From assembly GCF_014192285.1 (NCBI RefSeq), contig NZ_JACHXQ010000015.1:1-60166 (forward strand): a DNA stretch of 60,166 nucleotides, written 5' to 3'. Position 1 is the first letter of the stretch; each line of letters begins with the position of its first letter. Under the pieces are notes generated by a model. It saw only the letters and a list, made by a program, of their open reading frames with translations, had not been told where the DNA came from and ran no database searches. The position numbers were made by a program, and so were the translations under genes. Source of the stretch: Halomonas fontilapidosi (GTDB taxonomy: Bacteria > Pseudomonadota > Gammaproteobacteria > Pseudomonadales > Halomonadaceae). This document shows positions 47,263 to 56,291 of the stretch, in pieces.

Positions 47263-49260
47263 ATGTCGGTGTCAGGATGGCTCGAGGCACTGGTGCGGCT
47301 GCCACGACGAACCAAGCGCTGGCTGCTCAGAGTAGCGGACATGCTGGTGGTGGCCGTGGCCATGCTCATGGCTCTCCTGCTGGTAGGCGATGCAAAGACC
47401 TTGCTGCAAGGACGAACCAGTGCCGTGATGGTCGCAATGGTGTTGGCCACGCCGCTGTGTTTCGAGATGCTGGGCATCTATCGCGTCGTGCTGCGCTACA
47501 TGAATCGGCGCGTGATCAAGGCCATGACGGCTGGGGTCGTATTCGTCGCCGGGGGTCTGCTGTTTCTCGACCTGATCACGGGGCGACCTTTCGCCATGCG
47601 GGTCGTGCCAGTGTTCGCCATCCTGGCGCTGCTGGGTATCGGCGGGTTGCGGCTGGTGCTCCATGAGCTCTACCAACTGAGCTGCAGGACCCAGCGCAAG
47701 CCAGTGATCATCTACGGTGCTGGGGCGGCGGGCTGCGAGCTAGCACGTGCACTGCAGCAGGGTGGACACTACTGGCCGCGTGCCTTCGTTGATGACTGGC
47801 GAGGGCTTCAGGGGTCCCTGGTAGAAGGACTGCGGGTTCATCGGCCCGATGAGTTGGCAGGGTTGGTCGATCGGCTGGACGTAGAGCTGGTCCTGCTCGC
47901 GACACCCAGTGCCCCGCGCTGCAGACGCAGGGAGATACTCGAGAACCTCGCCGAGCTCTCCATTCCGGTGCAGACCATACCAGGGACGGAAGACCTGGTG
48001 TCGGGTCGCGCCTTGGTCAATGACACCCGTAACGTGGCTGTCGAGGAGCTTCTCGGACGGGAGCCCGTCCCGCCTTTTCCTGATCTCATGGCCCAGGACA
48101 TCCAGGGGAAGGTCGTCATGGTGACAGGGGCTGGTGGGTCAATCGGTTCGGAGCTTTGTCGCCAGATTCTACTGCAGCAGCCCCGGCGCCTGGTGCTCGT
48201 CGACAGCTGTGAGTTCGCGCTCTACTCCATCGAGCAAGAGTTGCTGATGGCAACGACTGGCGGCCCTGGATCCGTCTGTCGGTCTGTGTTGGTGTCCATC
48301 CAGCAGCAAGCATGTCTCGAGTCGCTGATGCGAAAAGAGGCAGTACAGACGCTCTACCATGCTGCCGCCTATAAGCATGTCCCGTTGGTGGAGAGCAACC
48401 TTATCGAGGGCATCCGCAACAACGTATTCGGGACCCTGGGCCTGGTAAAAGCCGCCGTGGCAGCCGGGGTGGAAAGTTTCGTGATGGTCTCCACCGATAA
48501 GGCGGTGCGGCCCAGCAATGTCATGGGGGCAACCAAGCGGCTGACCGAGTTGATCTGTCAGGCCTACGCCAGTCGCTATCCGAAGGAGGTGGCGACGCGG
48601 TTTTGCATGGTGCGCTTCGGTAATGTCCTCGGGTCCAGTGGTTCGGTGGTGCCTCGCTTCCGTGAACAGATCGCGCAGGGTGGCCCGGTGGAGGTGACCC
48701 ATGCCGATATCACGCGTTACTTCATGACCATTCCCGAAGCGGCACAGCTGGTGATCCAGGCCGGAGCCATGGGGGAGGCCGGCGAGGTCTTCGTGCTGGA
48801 CATGGGGGAGCCCGTGCGGATCGCGGATTTGGCCTTGAGCATGATCCGGCTTTCCGGCCTCGAGGTGAAGAGCGCGGAGAGTCTCGGTGGCGATATCGAG
48901 ATCCGATACACGGGCCTGAGACCCGGCGAGAAGCTCTACGAGGAGTTGATCATCGGGGATAACGCCAGTCATACACGCCATCCTCGCATCCTCACCACTC
49001 GGGAGGGCTACTGGCCCTGGGACAAGCTTGAGCCCTTTCTGGGCAGGCTGGAAGCAGCAGTCGCTGCTAACGATGAGCAGAACATCATCACCCTCCTGAA
49101 ACAGGCTCCCCTGGATTATCTGCCAAACACCTCAACCCCTGTTCTCCTGCCCTGTAGCCAAGAGATTTTGCAGGTGGATGAGGGATCAACGGTCAGTGCG
49201 GCAGTCAGTGGTGACAGAGTCTGGTGTGGCATCGGCCATGTCGCCAGATCCCGTATTTGA
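47263..49260 (+). CDS. Membrane-bound NDP-sugar 4,6-dehydratase (WbpM/PglF-like)
   Basis: Converts UDP-GlcNAc to UDP-4-keto-6-deoxy-HexNAc, precursor of QuiNAc, FucNAc or bacillosamine. The 665-residue product has four N-terminal TM helices (about 25-135), a first Rossmann segment (VIIYGAGAAGCEL) and the SDR domain with TGAGGSIGSE (288-297). YHAAAYKHVPLVESN and the catalytic STDKAVRPSNVMGATK (D412, K413, M421, K425) replace the usual SDR Tyr with Met, as in WbpM/FlaA1 enzymes. ATG 47263 lies just after the wza2 stop. No 4-aminotransferase or 4-reductase is in this window, so the product is not settled. The tail after about 600 is not conserved. Confidence 0.9.
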   Translation: MSVSGWLEALVRLPRRTKRWLLRVADMLVVAVAMLMALLLVGDAKTLLQGRTSAVMVAMVLATPLCFEMLGIYRVVLRYMNRRVIKAMTAGVVFVAGGLLFLDLITGRPFAMRVVPVFAILALLGIGGLRLVLHELYQLSCRTQRKPVIIYGAGAAGCELARALQQGGHYWPRAFVDDWRGLQGSLVEGLRVHRPDELAGLVDRLDVELVLLATPSAPRCRRREILENLAELSIPVQTIPGTEDLVSGRALVNDTRNVAVEELLGREPVPPFPDLMAQDIQGKVVMVTGAGGSIGSELCRQILLQQPRRLVLVDSCEFALYSIEQELLMATTGGPGSVCRSVLVSIQQQACLESLMRKEAVQTLYHAAAYKHVPLVESNLIEGIRNNVFGTLGLVKAAVAAGVESFVMVSTDKAVRPSNVMGATKRLTELICQAYASRYPKEVATRFCMVRFGNVLGSSGSVVPRFREQIAQGGPVEVTHADITRYFMTIPEAAQLVIQAGAMGEAGEVFVLDMGEPVRIADLALSMIRLSGLEVKSAESLGGDIEIRYTGLRPGEKLYEELIIGDNASHTRHPRILTTREGYWPWDKLEPFLGRLEAAVAANDEQNIITLLKQAPLDYLPNTSTPVLLPCSQEILQVDEGSTVSAAVSGDRVWCGIGHVARSRI

Positions 49261-49270
49261 TAACCGGTCC

Positions 49271-50227
49271 ATGATCAACGAACAGCAGACCTTCGCGAAA
49301 GCCAGCAAGCATCCAGCGGCAGGGCATAAATTGATAGAAGCACATGTGGAGAGGGAAATGAAACAGACACTAGCATCACACATTGTCGACGAAACTGATG
49401 ATGACATGGGAAGTACCATCAGCTCATACATCAATTCTATCGAATCAAACGGATATGCATACATACCGCAGGCATTCAGCCGAGCAGAAATTGCAGAGGC
49501 GAAAGGTCTGGTACAGTCCTGGTTCGACAAGACGGTGTCAGAACAATCGGAGAGAATGCCCCGCCTCAACCGGGACCAAGCAATGGTCTACAATCTTCAG
49601 AACAAGGAAATTGCATTTGTCAAAATGATGATGGGGAATGACACCATCGAAGCTATCTTGAAGCATTTCCTCAATGACCGGTGGTTCACGTCGCTTCCTC
49701 CTGACTCACCCAACTATATACTACGGTCGTTTCTCGCTCGTAGTAGCAATCATCAAATGCCAATGCATATTGATTCCTTCGTGCCCTACACAGGTTCGCA
49801 TCCCTTTATCATGCAATGCTCCATCTTGCTGGAAGACCAGACAGAGGAAAACGGCTGTACGGTCATTGTGCCAGGCTCACATCGTTCCGACAGGTATGCA
49901 TCACAAGAGTCCTTCAACGATGCAGTTTCTATTGAAGCACAGGCCGGAGACTTGCTTTTCTGGGACAGTCGGATATGGCATGGCGCAAGAGAGAACCGCA
50001 CCAGCGGCACTCGCTGGGCGATGATCGCGACATTTTGCCGATGGTGGATAAAGCAAGCCTTCGATATACCAGGAAACATTCCTCAAGAAGTATACGATCA
50101 GCTCACTGACAGCCAAAAAGCGGTCATGGGTTACTGTTCGGTACCCTATGACAATGAACAATACGGAATCGATATGAAGAGAAGTTACGACTTGCTCCCC
50201 AAGCGAGTTGGCGACTACAAGATTTGA
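49271..50227 (+). CDS. PhyH-family Fe(II)/2-oxoglutarate dioxygenase (first)
   Basis: Putative hydroxylase with a cupin-type double-stranded beta-helix. From ATG 49271 the product is 318 residues. The iron ligands H166 and D168 (PMHIDSFVPY) and distal H237 (RIWHGARENRTSGTRW, 2-oxoglutarate Arg248) are all present, and GCTVIVPGSHRSDRY matches the PhyH core. ATG 49358, preceded by GGAGAGGGAA, may be the real start, giving 289 residues. First of four tightly linked modification genes. Base composition drops in GC here relative to the dehydratase gene. The substrate is unknown; sugar, lipid or amino-acid substituents are possible. Confidence 0.82.
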   Translation: MINEQQTFAKASKHPAAGHKLIEAHVEREMKQTLASHIVDETDDDMGSTISSYINSIESNGYAYIPQAFSRAEIAEAKGLVQSWFDKTVSEQSERMPRLNRDQAMVYNLQNKEIAFVKMMMGNDTIEAILKHFLNDRWFTSLPPDSPNYILRSFLARSSNHQMPMHIDSFVPYTGSHPFIMQCSILLEDQTEENGCTVIVPGSHRSDRYASQESFNDAVSIEAQAGDLLFWDSRIWHGARENRTSGTRWAMIATFCRWWIKQAFDIPGNIPQEVYDQLTDSQKAVMGYCSVPYDNEQYGIDMKRSYDLLPKRVGDYKI

Positions 50228-50258
50228 AAGATCACTTCGTTTAAAAGGTGGTTAATCC

Positions 50259-51092
50259 ATGAAATCGATCGATATTGGAGATGTACGCGAACTGATCGCG
50301 AAGGCTGATGATAAAGAACTCTCGATTGATATATATCGGGAAGTAGGTTTTTTTATCGTACGTAGGGTGATTCCTCAGAGCTTGATTAAAGAATGGCAGG
50401 CGGAATGGAAAAGTTTTTACGAAGAAAAGCTTGCAAACAGCCGAACCATAGACCCCTTCAATCCCGTCCATGTGCATGAGGCACTTCCACCAGTCTTGGC
50501 GGATATTAACAAATGTGAAGAGTTGCTGGATGTGATGGAGTTGCTTTACCCAGATCTTGCACTTTTCATGCAGCGGTTCGTGATCAAGGATTGCTCAAGC
50601 AGAACCCCGGTATTTGTTCATAATGACTTCTGTTACGACTATGGTTGGCCTGAAAAGACGACTGTTTTTATCCCGCTGAGCGTATCGAACAGGGATAATG
50701 GAGGCATTTCCTTTTACCCTGGAACTCATCATTTCGGCTACTTGGGTGATGCAGGAGAGGTTAATACGGAAATTCTGGGCCCGGATTGGCCTCTTATCTG
50801 CCCATCATTGCAGCCAGGTGATATAGCCTTATGTCATACCTGCACATGGCACTGCTCACCGCCACATGCAGGAGGCCCGGACAGGGTCTTGGTCCAGGCT
50901 ACTATGCAACCATCAAGTGACCCGAGTAGTACGGAACTGCTTCGAGGCGAGTGGAAAGCAAAGTACCGTCTGAATACACTGCCGCGGGAAAAATTCTTCA
51001 AACGCTCGCGTTCGACCCGACTACGTGAACTTCAGGCTCAAGTGAATCGTTTCGAAGAGACTGCCTGCACAGATAAAAAGATACATGTATGA
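50259..51092 (+). CDS. PhyH-family Fe(II)/2-oxoglutarate dioxygenase (second)
   Basis: 277 residues, distantly related to its upstream neighbour. Iron ligands are H121 and D123 (FVHNDFCYDYG) with likely distal H198 (CHTCTWHCSPPHAGGPDR) and cosubstrate Arg209. NRDNGGISFYPGTHHFGY fits the PhyH fold. The start follows AAAAGGTGG. It ends by overlapping the N-acyltransferase gene by 4 bp (ATGA). Two non-identical dioxygenases side by side suggest successive or alternative hydroxylations of one substituent. Confidence 0.82.
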   Translation: MKSIDIGDVRELIAKADDKELSIDIYREVGFFIVRRVIPQSLIKEWQAEWKSFYEEKLANSRTIDPFNPVHVHEALPPVLADINKCEELLDVMELLYPDLALFMQRFVIKDCSSRTPVFVHNDFCYDYGWPEKTTVFIPLSVSNRDNGGISFYPGTHHFGYLGDAGEVNTEILGPDWPLICPSLQPGDIALCHTCTWHCSPPHAGGPDRVLVQATMQPSSDPSSTELLRGEWKAKYRLNTLPREKFFKRSRSTRLRELQAQVNRFEETACTDKKIHV

Positions 51093-51976
51093 ACTCGGGC
51101 TACATGCATCCGCTATATGCGGAGTCGTTCAGGGAATTTGGCAACCCCTATGCGCTTGAGCATAGTGGGGGATGGGCGTTAGAACGCGCCATACCGAATA
51201 CGGATCGCCATGATGCCATAGGACTATATCCTCTTTTCTGTTGTAAAGCCTGGTCCGCGCTAGGGCGAGATCTGGATGCAAAGAGAGGGCAATGGGTTTC
51301 ATTTTCCATGGTCACTGATCCATTTGGAGGCTATAACACGTCAATGCTGGAAGAGAGTTTCGATTTTGTAATGCCTTACAAGAACCACTATGTAGTAGAT
51401 ACTAGTCAGGCGTTGGAGAAGTTTGTATCCAAATCACATCGTGCTAATGCGAAGCGTGCCCTGCGAAAGGTGGACGTTGAAGTATGCACTGACCCAACAT
51501 CCTATATTGAAGAATGGATAAATCTTTATAGCGTGCTTGCCAAGAAGCATGACATCAAGGGGTTAAGTGCCTTTTCGCGAGACGCCTTTGAAAAGCAACT
51601 GAAAGTACCAGGCATGGTCATGTTCAGGGCAGTCAGTGGTGGCGAAACGGTGGGACTGGATCTTTGGTATGTCCAGGGTGATGTCGCTCAAGGCCATCTA
51701 GTGGCCTTTAATGGAGAAGGGTACACATTGGGTGCCTCCTATGCGACCAAATGGACAATGCTAGAATATTTTACGGGAAAAGTTGCATGGGTAAACTTAG
51801 GAGGTCTGCCTGGCGGGGGTGACGAGTCATCTTCTGGCTTGGCTCATTTCAAGAAAGGATGGGCGAACACGACGAAAACAGTATATTTCTGCGGGAAAAT
51901 TCTTGACAGACGAGCATACAACAGCCTATCGAGCGGTACTTCGAACACTACATTCTTCCCGGCTTATCGGGCGTGA
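51089..51976 (+). CDS. GNAT/FemAB-like N-acyltransferase
   Basis: 295-residue protein with the GNAT_6/FemAB-like pattern: KFVSKSHRANAKRALRKVDV (typical lysine/arginine-rich helix), EEWINLYSVLAKKHDIKGL, VMFRAVSGGETVGLDLWYV and YTLGASYATKWTMLEYFTGK. A late WVNLGGLPGGGDESSSGLAHFK run closes it (in the last third), with FKKGW as in FemAB and CelD-type acyltransferases. It would transfer an acyl or aminoacyl group to an amine. It is coupled to the dioxygenase upstream and overlaps the formyltransferase leader downstream. Confidence 0.75.
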   Translation: MNSGYMHPLYAESFREFGNPYALEHSGGWALERAIPNTDRHDAIGLYPLFCCKAWSALGRDLDAKRGQWVSFSMVTDPFGGYNTSMLEESFDFVMPYKNHYVVDTSQALEKFVSKSHRANAKRALRKVDVEVCTDPTSYIEEWINLYSVLAKKHDIKGLSAFSRDAFEKQLKVPGMVMFRAVSGGETVGLDLWYVQGDVAQGHLVAFNGEGYTLGASYATKWTMLEYFTGKVAWVNLGGLPGGGDESSSGLAHFKKGWANTTKTVYFCGKILDRRAYNSLSSGTSNTTFFPAYRA

Positions 51977-51984
51977 GGTGGTTC

Positions 51985-52692
51985 ATGAGCAAAAAAAGCC
52001 CAAGGTTCATCTTTGTCGTATCAACGGCCGGTTCTATCATGAATCAGGTACTGGAAATTGCCTCCATACGAGAGGTTATACACTCAGTGGTAGCTGATCA
52101 GCAATGCCCGGCCATCGAGAAAGCTCGAAAACATGGCATTCCTGTGACTGTGTTTGATGTAGCGACCAATGATGAATTTTGCGATGAGCTTTGTAAATAT
52201 ATGGATAGGCATGACATAGACTATGTGCTGTCCTTCTATACGAATTTTTACACAGGAAAAATTCGCGAGAAATTCAAGGATCGAATAATCAATTTCCACC
52301 CTTCCTTGCTCCCGGCTTTTAAAGGCATGGATGGATTTGGTGATGGGATTGCGTATCAGACAAAAATAATTGGAACGACTGTGGAATTGATCAAGGATGT
52401 AATGGATGAAGGGAAGGTTGTTATGCAATCTGCGTGTGCTGTGGATCCAGGGCAAGCCAAAGAAACAATGCGTCATCGGATATTCGTCCAGCAATGCAAG
52501 ACACTCATACAGGTAGTCCAGTGGATCAAGGAAGACAGATTAACTGTTCATGGAAACAATGTCAGTATCAAAGGGGCCTTCTACCAAGACATAGAATTTT
52601 CCCCGAGCCTGGAATCAAAAGAGGCAATCAATCTGGAAATTCCTGGGCCAGCATCTCATGCATCCATTACTGGTCTCAAGGCGTTAGCCTAG
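51985..52692 (+). CDS. PurN-like formyltransferase
   Basis: 235 residues with the 10-formyltetrahydrofolate-dependent formyltransferase fold. The catalytic triad is preserved at positions close to E. coli PurN: N103 and H105 in INFHPSLLPAFKG, and D141 in GTTVELIKDVMDEGKVVMQ. It lacks the N-terminal glycine-rich GSGSNL loop of PurN and the long domains of sugar formyltransferases of the VioF/ArnA type. This argues against purine synthesis and for a specialised N-formylation. ATG 51985 has GAGGTGG just upstream; the GTG at 51973 overlaps the previous stop. Confidence 0.82.
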   Translation: MSKKSPRFIFVVSTAGSIMNQVLEIASIREVIHSVVADQQCPAIEKARKHGIPVTVFDVATNDEFCDELCKYMDRHDIDYVLSFYTNFYTGKIREKFKDRIINFHPSLLPAFKGMDGFGDGIAYQTKIIGTTVELIKDVMDEGKVVMQSACAVDPGQAKETMRHRIFVQQCKTLIQVVQWIKEDRLTVHGNNVSIKGAFYQDIEFSPSLESKEAINLEIPGPASHASITGLKALA

Positions 52693-52740
52693 ATTGCAAC
52701 AGAAAGTCGAAAAATTCTTTAAAGTCTAAGGTTGCCAATC

Positions 52741-54459
52741 GTGCAACGCTGGTTCTTATCAATAATTGTCATTCTTATGATGTTGGTGGCTGTATTCAAG
52801 ATGCGATATCAAGCTGCCGCTCCTGTGCCGACCATGGAAGGCATGGTCGAGATGCGTGATGGAGTTCAACTATTTACAAGGGTCTGGTTGCCCAAGGCCA
52901 GTAGCGAGGACAGCAGGCGATTCCCTGTGGTGATGACGCGTGGCTATCGCGCTGGAGATTATAGCGATGCAGAAACATTCACATCTCACGGTTACGCCTA
53001 TGTGGGGCAAGCGACGCGAGGCCATGCTCCATCCGAGGGTGAGCTAAATCGGTTCTTTGATGATGCTGCAGATGGCTACGACACATTGACATGGATCAGT
53101 AACAAGTCATGGAGTGATGGCAATACTGCGATGTATGGGCGTTCATATTGGGGTGCCACTCAATGGCTGGTGGCACCAACGCAACATCCCAACTTGAAAG
53201 CGATTATACCACAAGGTATTAATGCTGATCTATGGCAGTGCGTTTATCGATGCAATGGAGCGCTCTCGTTGGCCATGACTGCATCAAGCCGCGCATATGA
53301 AAATGCCAAGCAGGCTCGTCGCTACGGATGGAAGAATCTGTATAACTTCTTGCCACTCATCGATCTGGACTTGGAAGTATCAAAGACCAGGAATCGGCTC
53401 TGGCGCGATTATGTTAGTCATTCAACATACGATGACTTTTGGAAAGAAATTAGCCTCAGGGGTAAATATCATAAGGTAAAAATCCCGGTATTCATGATGT
53501 CGGGTTGGTATGATTATTATGCTGGTGCAGTGTTCGAGAATTATGAAGCCTTGCGCGACAGTGGGAATGTGTCTGATATTCGTATAGCAATCAACCCCTC
53601 AGACCATTTAAATCGCGTTGTTGGTGACAGGGATTTTGGGCCAGACGCATCTAAAATCGATATCATGCTGGCTATCGAGTGGCTGGACCATGTGATCAAG
53701 AAAATCGATAATGGCATGGAATCAGAACCACCCATCAGGATTTTTACAATGGGAATCAATGAGTGGCGCTTTATAGACGAGTGGCCATTACCCAACACTG
53801 ACTTTACTCCGTTCTATTTCAGCAGCCCTGATGGCTCGAGATTTGGCACACTTGGCACTTCTCTTCCGGAGAACGAACCAGCAACCACCTATCTGTACAA
53901 TCCAGATGACCCGGTTCCGACACTCGGTGGTAATCACTCATTCCTGGGGAAGGATCACCCTGAACTGATTAGTGTCGGCGCTGTCGATCAGCGGCCGAAC
54001 GAGAGCCGCAAAGATGTTTTGGTTTTCACCAGTGCTCCACTTGAAAACGAACTCGAAGTGACAGGGCCTATCGAGATTATCCTCTTTGCCGCGAGCTCTG
54101 CCAAGGATACGGACTTTACAGCCAAGCTGATAGACGTTTATCCCGATGGCACAGCTTATAACTTGACTGAAGGAATAATTAGGGCAAGGTTCAGAAAATC
54201 CATCTGGCAAGCACCGATCCTGTTAACACCAGGTCAAATATCTCGATATACGCTAAAGCTTCAGCCAACGAGTAATGTTTTTCTTCGCGGACATCGAATC
54301 CGGGTACATATCACGAGCAGTAATTTCCCCCTCTGGGACCGCAACCCTAATACAGGAAATGAGCAGGGTATGGACGACAAAATGGAAGTGGCCGAGCAAA
54401 CTATACATCATAGCAAGGCGTATCCCTCACGTATAATTCTTCCCTTGATATTTAGATAA
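52741..54459 (+). CDS. CocE/NonD-family serine hydrolase, membrane anchored
   Basis: 572-residue alpha/beta hydrolase of the cocaine-esterase/X-Pro-dipeptidyl-peptidase superfamily. An N-terminal anchor or uncleaved signal (WFLSIIVILMMLVAVFKM) would place the catalytic domain in the periplasm. The nucleophile is S135 in MYGRSYWGATQW, the acid is Asp in MMSGWYDYYAG, and the base is His in NPSDHLNRVVG. A C-terminal jelly-roll (PepX_C) covers about 370-572. The start is inferred at GTG 52741, with AAGG 9 bp upstream. Esterase or acyl-peptidase activity on a decorated glycan is an inference from context. Confidence 0.85.
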   Translation: MQRWFLSIIVILMMLVAVFKMRYQAAAPVPTMEGMVEMRDGVQLFTRVWLPKASSEDSRRFPVVMTRGYRAGDYSDAETFTSHGYAYVGQATRGHAPSEGELNRFFDDAADGYDTLTWISNKSWSDGNTAMYGRSYWGATQWLVAPTQHPNLKAIIPQGINADLWQCVYRCNGALSLAMTASSRAYENAKQARRYGWKNLYNFLPLIDLDLEVSKTRNRLWRDYVSHSTYDDFWKEISLRGKYHKVKIPVFMMSGWYDYYAGAVFENYEALRDSGNVSDIRIAINPSDHLNRVVGDRDFGPDASKIDIMLAIEWLDHVIKKIDNGMESEPPIRIFTMGINEWRFIDEWPLPNTDFTPFYFSSPDGSRFGTLGTSLPENEPATTYLYNPDDPVPTLGGNHSFLGKDHPELISVGAVDQRPNESRKDVLVFTSAPLENELEVTGPIEIILFAASSAKDTDFTAKLIDVYPDGTAYNLTEGIIRARFRKSIWQAPILLTPGQISRYTLKLQPTSNVFLRGHRIRVHITSSNFPLWDRNPNTGNEQGMDDKMEVAEQTIHHSKAYPSRIILPLIFR

Positions 54460-54576
54460 ATTACGCTTTCCCTGATGAAATATTCTAACCTTAAACAAGG
54501 TTGTTTATCTTGTCGCTAACAGCCAGTCTTGTCACGATAGATGTGGCGAAAGTTTCAACCTGAACCGGAGCTCATT

Positions 54577-55446
54577 ATGAAGGCAAAGCTTATTTATCGG
54601 CTAGTGACGAGATCAATTCTAGGCCCCATTGTATATGAGAAGATTCAATTCAGGCGGCATACGGGGTATTGGTGCGACCTTAAAAGCCCCAAAACATTCA
54701 ACGAAAAAATCTGTTGTAGAAAAGTAAGCAGGGATATGAAAGATGCTGTGATGTTGCAAGACAAGGTTGCGGTCAGGGAGTATGTAAAAAAAACTGTTGG
54801 CGATGAATATCTTAGCAAATGCTTCCAAGTTTTAGAGGAACCTGAAGACCTGGACTATAATGCACTGCCGGATTCATTCGTCGTTAAAGGGAATGACGGA
54901 TGCGGACCAGAAAGCCTTCTTATAGTAAACGACAAAAAAAAATTCACAGAAAAAGAAATTAGGGAAAATATTTCACGAATACTTCGGCGTCATGATAATC
55001 CATTGAAGCGATTTTATCTTTATTCCAACGAGTGGTGGTATGGAATGATCAAACCGAAGGTGATTATCGAAGAGCACCTTTTGCCTGGTACCGGTAATGT
55101 GCCACTTGATTACAAGTTCTTCGTTTTTCATGGGAAAGTACAGTATATCCAGGTTGACTTCGGACGCTTTGTTAACCATACACGATCATTGTATGATACT
55201 GAGTGGAGGCGTCAAGATTTTAAACTCGGATATCCAGTAGGACCAGACGCGGCTAGACCCACTCGCCTCGAAGAGATGATTCGTATTGCCGAAAAGCTTG
55301 GTAGTAATTACGATTTTGTAAGAGTGGACCTGTATCAGGTTGATGACGAAAGGATCGTGTTTGGCGAAATAACCATTGCACCATCCCTGGGACATGCAAG
55401 GTTCGAACCTGTGTCGTGGGATCGAGTTTTTGGGGATTTGTGGTAA
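54577..55446 (+). CDS. TupA-like ATP-grasp protein
   Basis: 289-residue ATP-grasp enzyme of the TupA family (PF14305-like), named for teichuronopeptide synthesis, where amino acids are joined to a uronic-acid polymer. Family features are SPKTFNEKICCRKVSRD, MLQDKVAVREYV, LPDSFVVKGNDGCGPESLLI (ATP-binding Lys region), KVIIEEHLL, and the late DFVRVDLYQVDDERIVFGEIT (in the last third, Mg-binding Asp/Glu). ATG 54577 is set by CGGAG 7 bp upstream. The gene follows the hydrolase by 117 bp. The polymer from this locus could carry uronic acids (ugd and wbpA are present). Confidence 0.82.
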   Translation: MKAKLIYRLVTRSILGPIVYEKIQFRRHTGYWCDLKSPKTFNEKICCRKVSRDMKDAVMLQDKVAVREYVKKTVGDEYLSKCFQVLEEPEDLDYNALPDSFVVKGNDGCGPESLLIVNDKKKFTEKEIRENISRILRRHDNPLKRFYLYSNEWWYGMIKPKVIIEEHLLPGTGNVPLDYKFFVFHGKVQYIQVDFGRFVNHTRSLYDTEWRRQDFKLGYPVGPDAARPTRLEEMIRIAEKLGSNYDFVRVDLYQVDDERIVFGEITIAPSLGHARFEPVSWDRVFGDLW

Positions 55447-55474
55447 TAACTATTTCCAGGAGATTAAAGATGCA

Positions 55475-56155
55475 ATGAAAGCATCAGTCTATAACTTTCT
55501 TTACAACAGAGCCGGCTTCAAAGCGTATCGGTGCTCAAAATCCACCAACCATTCCTTTGTGATTGATTTAGTTGGCCCGCCAGGTATCGGGAAAACATAC
55601 TTGATCAAGAGTTTGATAAAGAATTCAATATTGACATCACGACGTCTGAAGGTCGGTAAGAAAAAGAAAGAATGTGCATCACGGGCTCGATTGCTGTCCA
55701 TTGCGGCTAACGAATTAGACGACATTGACATATTGCAACGAAAAGCGATCAAGATTCTTTATGATCTGAATATGCATGAATTCCCAGCTACAGTGTTAGT
55801 GGACGAAGGGCTCAGCCATCAGTTTACCAACGAGCTTTGTCTCCTTTCAGAGTTATATCCAGATGACTTCAGGGCTATCATGAATAATCGGGCAGTGATA
55901 AATCTTACAGCAAGTCCAGAGATGATAAATGAAAGGATAAAGAGAAGGTCAAGGACTAAAGGCCAAACCCTGAGCTACCATAAAAACAAGACATGTGATG
56001 AATTGTCGTTATTTAACATTGAAGTAATGGGGCGGCGTGCAATGTTAATACGTCGGATGAAGGAAAGCGGGTTTCCTAGCCTGACTATAGATGTGGATAA
56101 GGGGTTGGACAAAATGATCAGTGACATAGATAATTTTATTCTCGATCTTCAGTAA
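55475..56155 (+). CDS. P-loop NTPase/kinase-like protein, unrecognised
   Basis: 226 residues from ATG 55475 (AGGAG about 11 bp upstream). Walker A GPPGIGKT is at 34-41, a DEG triplet at 110-112 (VLVDEGLSHQF) looks like the DE of small-molecule kinases, and a basic lid-like run RIKRRSRTKGQ lies near 170-180. Fold and size resemble deoxynucleoside or sugar kinases, but no family can be named. Neighbouring TupA-like and glycosyltransferase genes suggest a role in the same glycan pathway. Confidence 0.65.
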   Translation: MKASVYNFLYNRAGFKAYRCSKSTNHSFVIDLVGPPGIGKTYLIKSLIKNSILTSRRLKVGKKKKECASRARLLSIAANELDDIDILQRKAIKILYDLNMHEFPATVLVDEGLSHQFTNELCLLSELYPDDFRAIMNNRAVINLTASPEMINERIKRRSRTKGQTLSYHKNKTCDELSLFNIEVMGRRAMLIRRMKESGFPSLTIDVDKGLDKMISDIDNFILDLQ

Positions 56156-56291
56156 TGGAGAGTTAAAGTCAATATTATTTGCCGAGAGCTGGCCGTCTTT
56201 GCTCACCGGTTTCCAAAGCAAGTAGTATCAGTATTCACATTTCTTGGAAAATTTAATATTGGTGCTGTAAATTTTACAGGCGGTGAAACCG

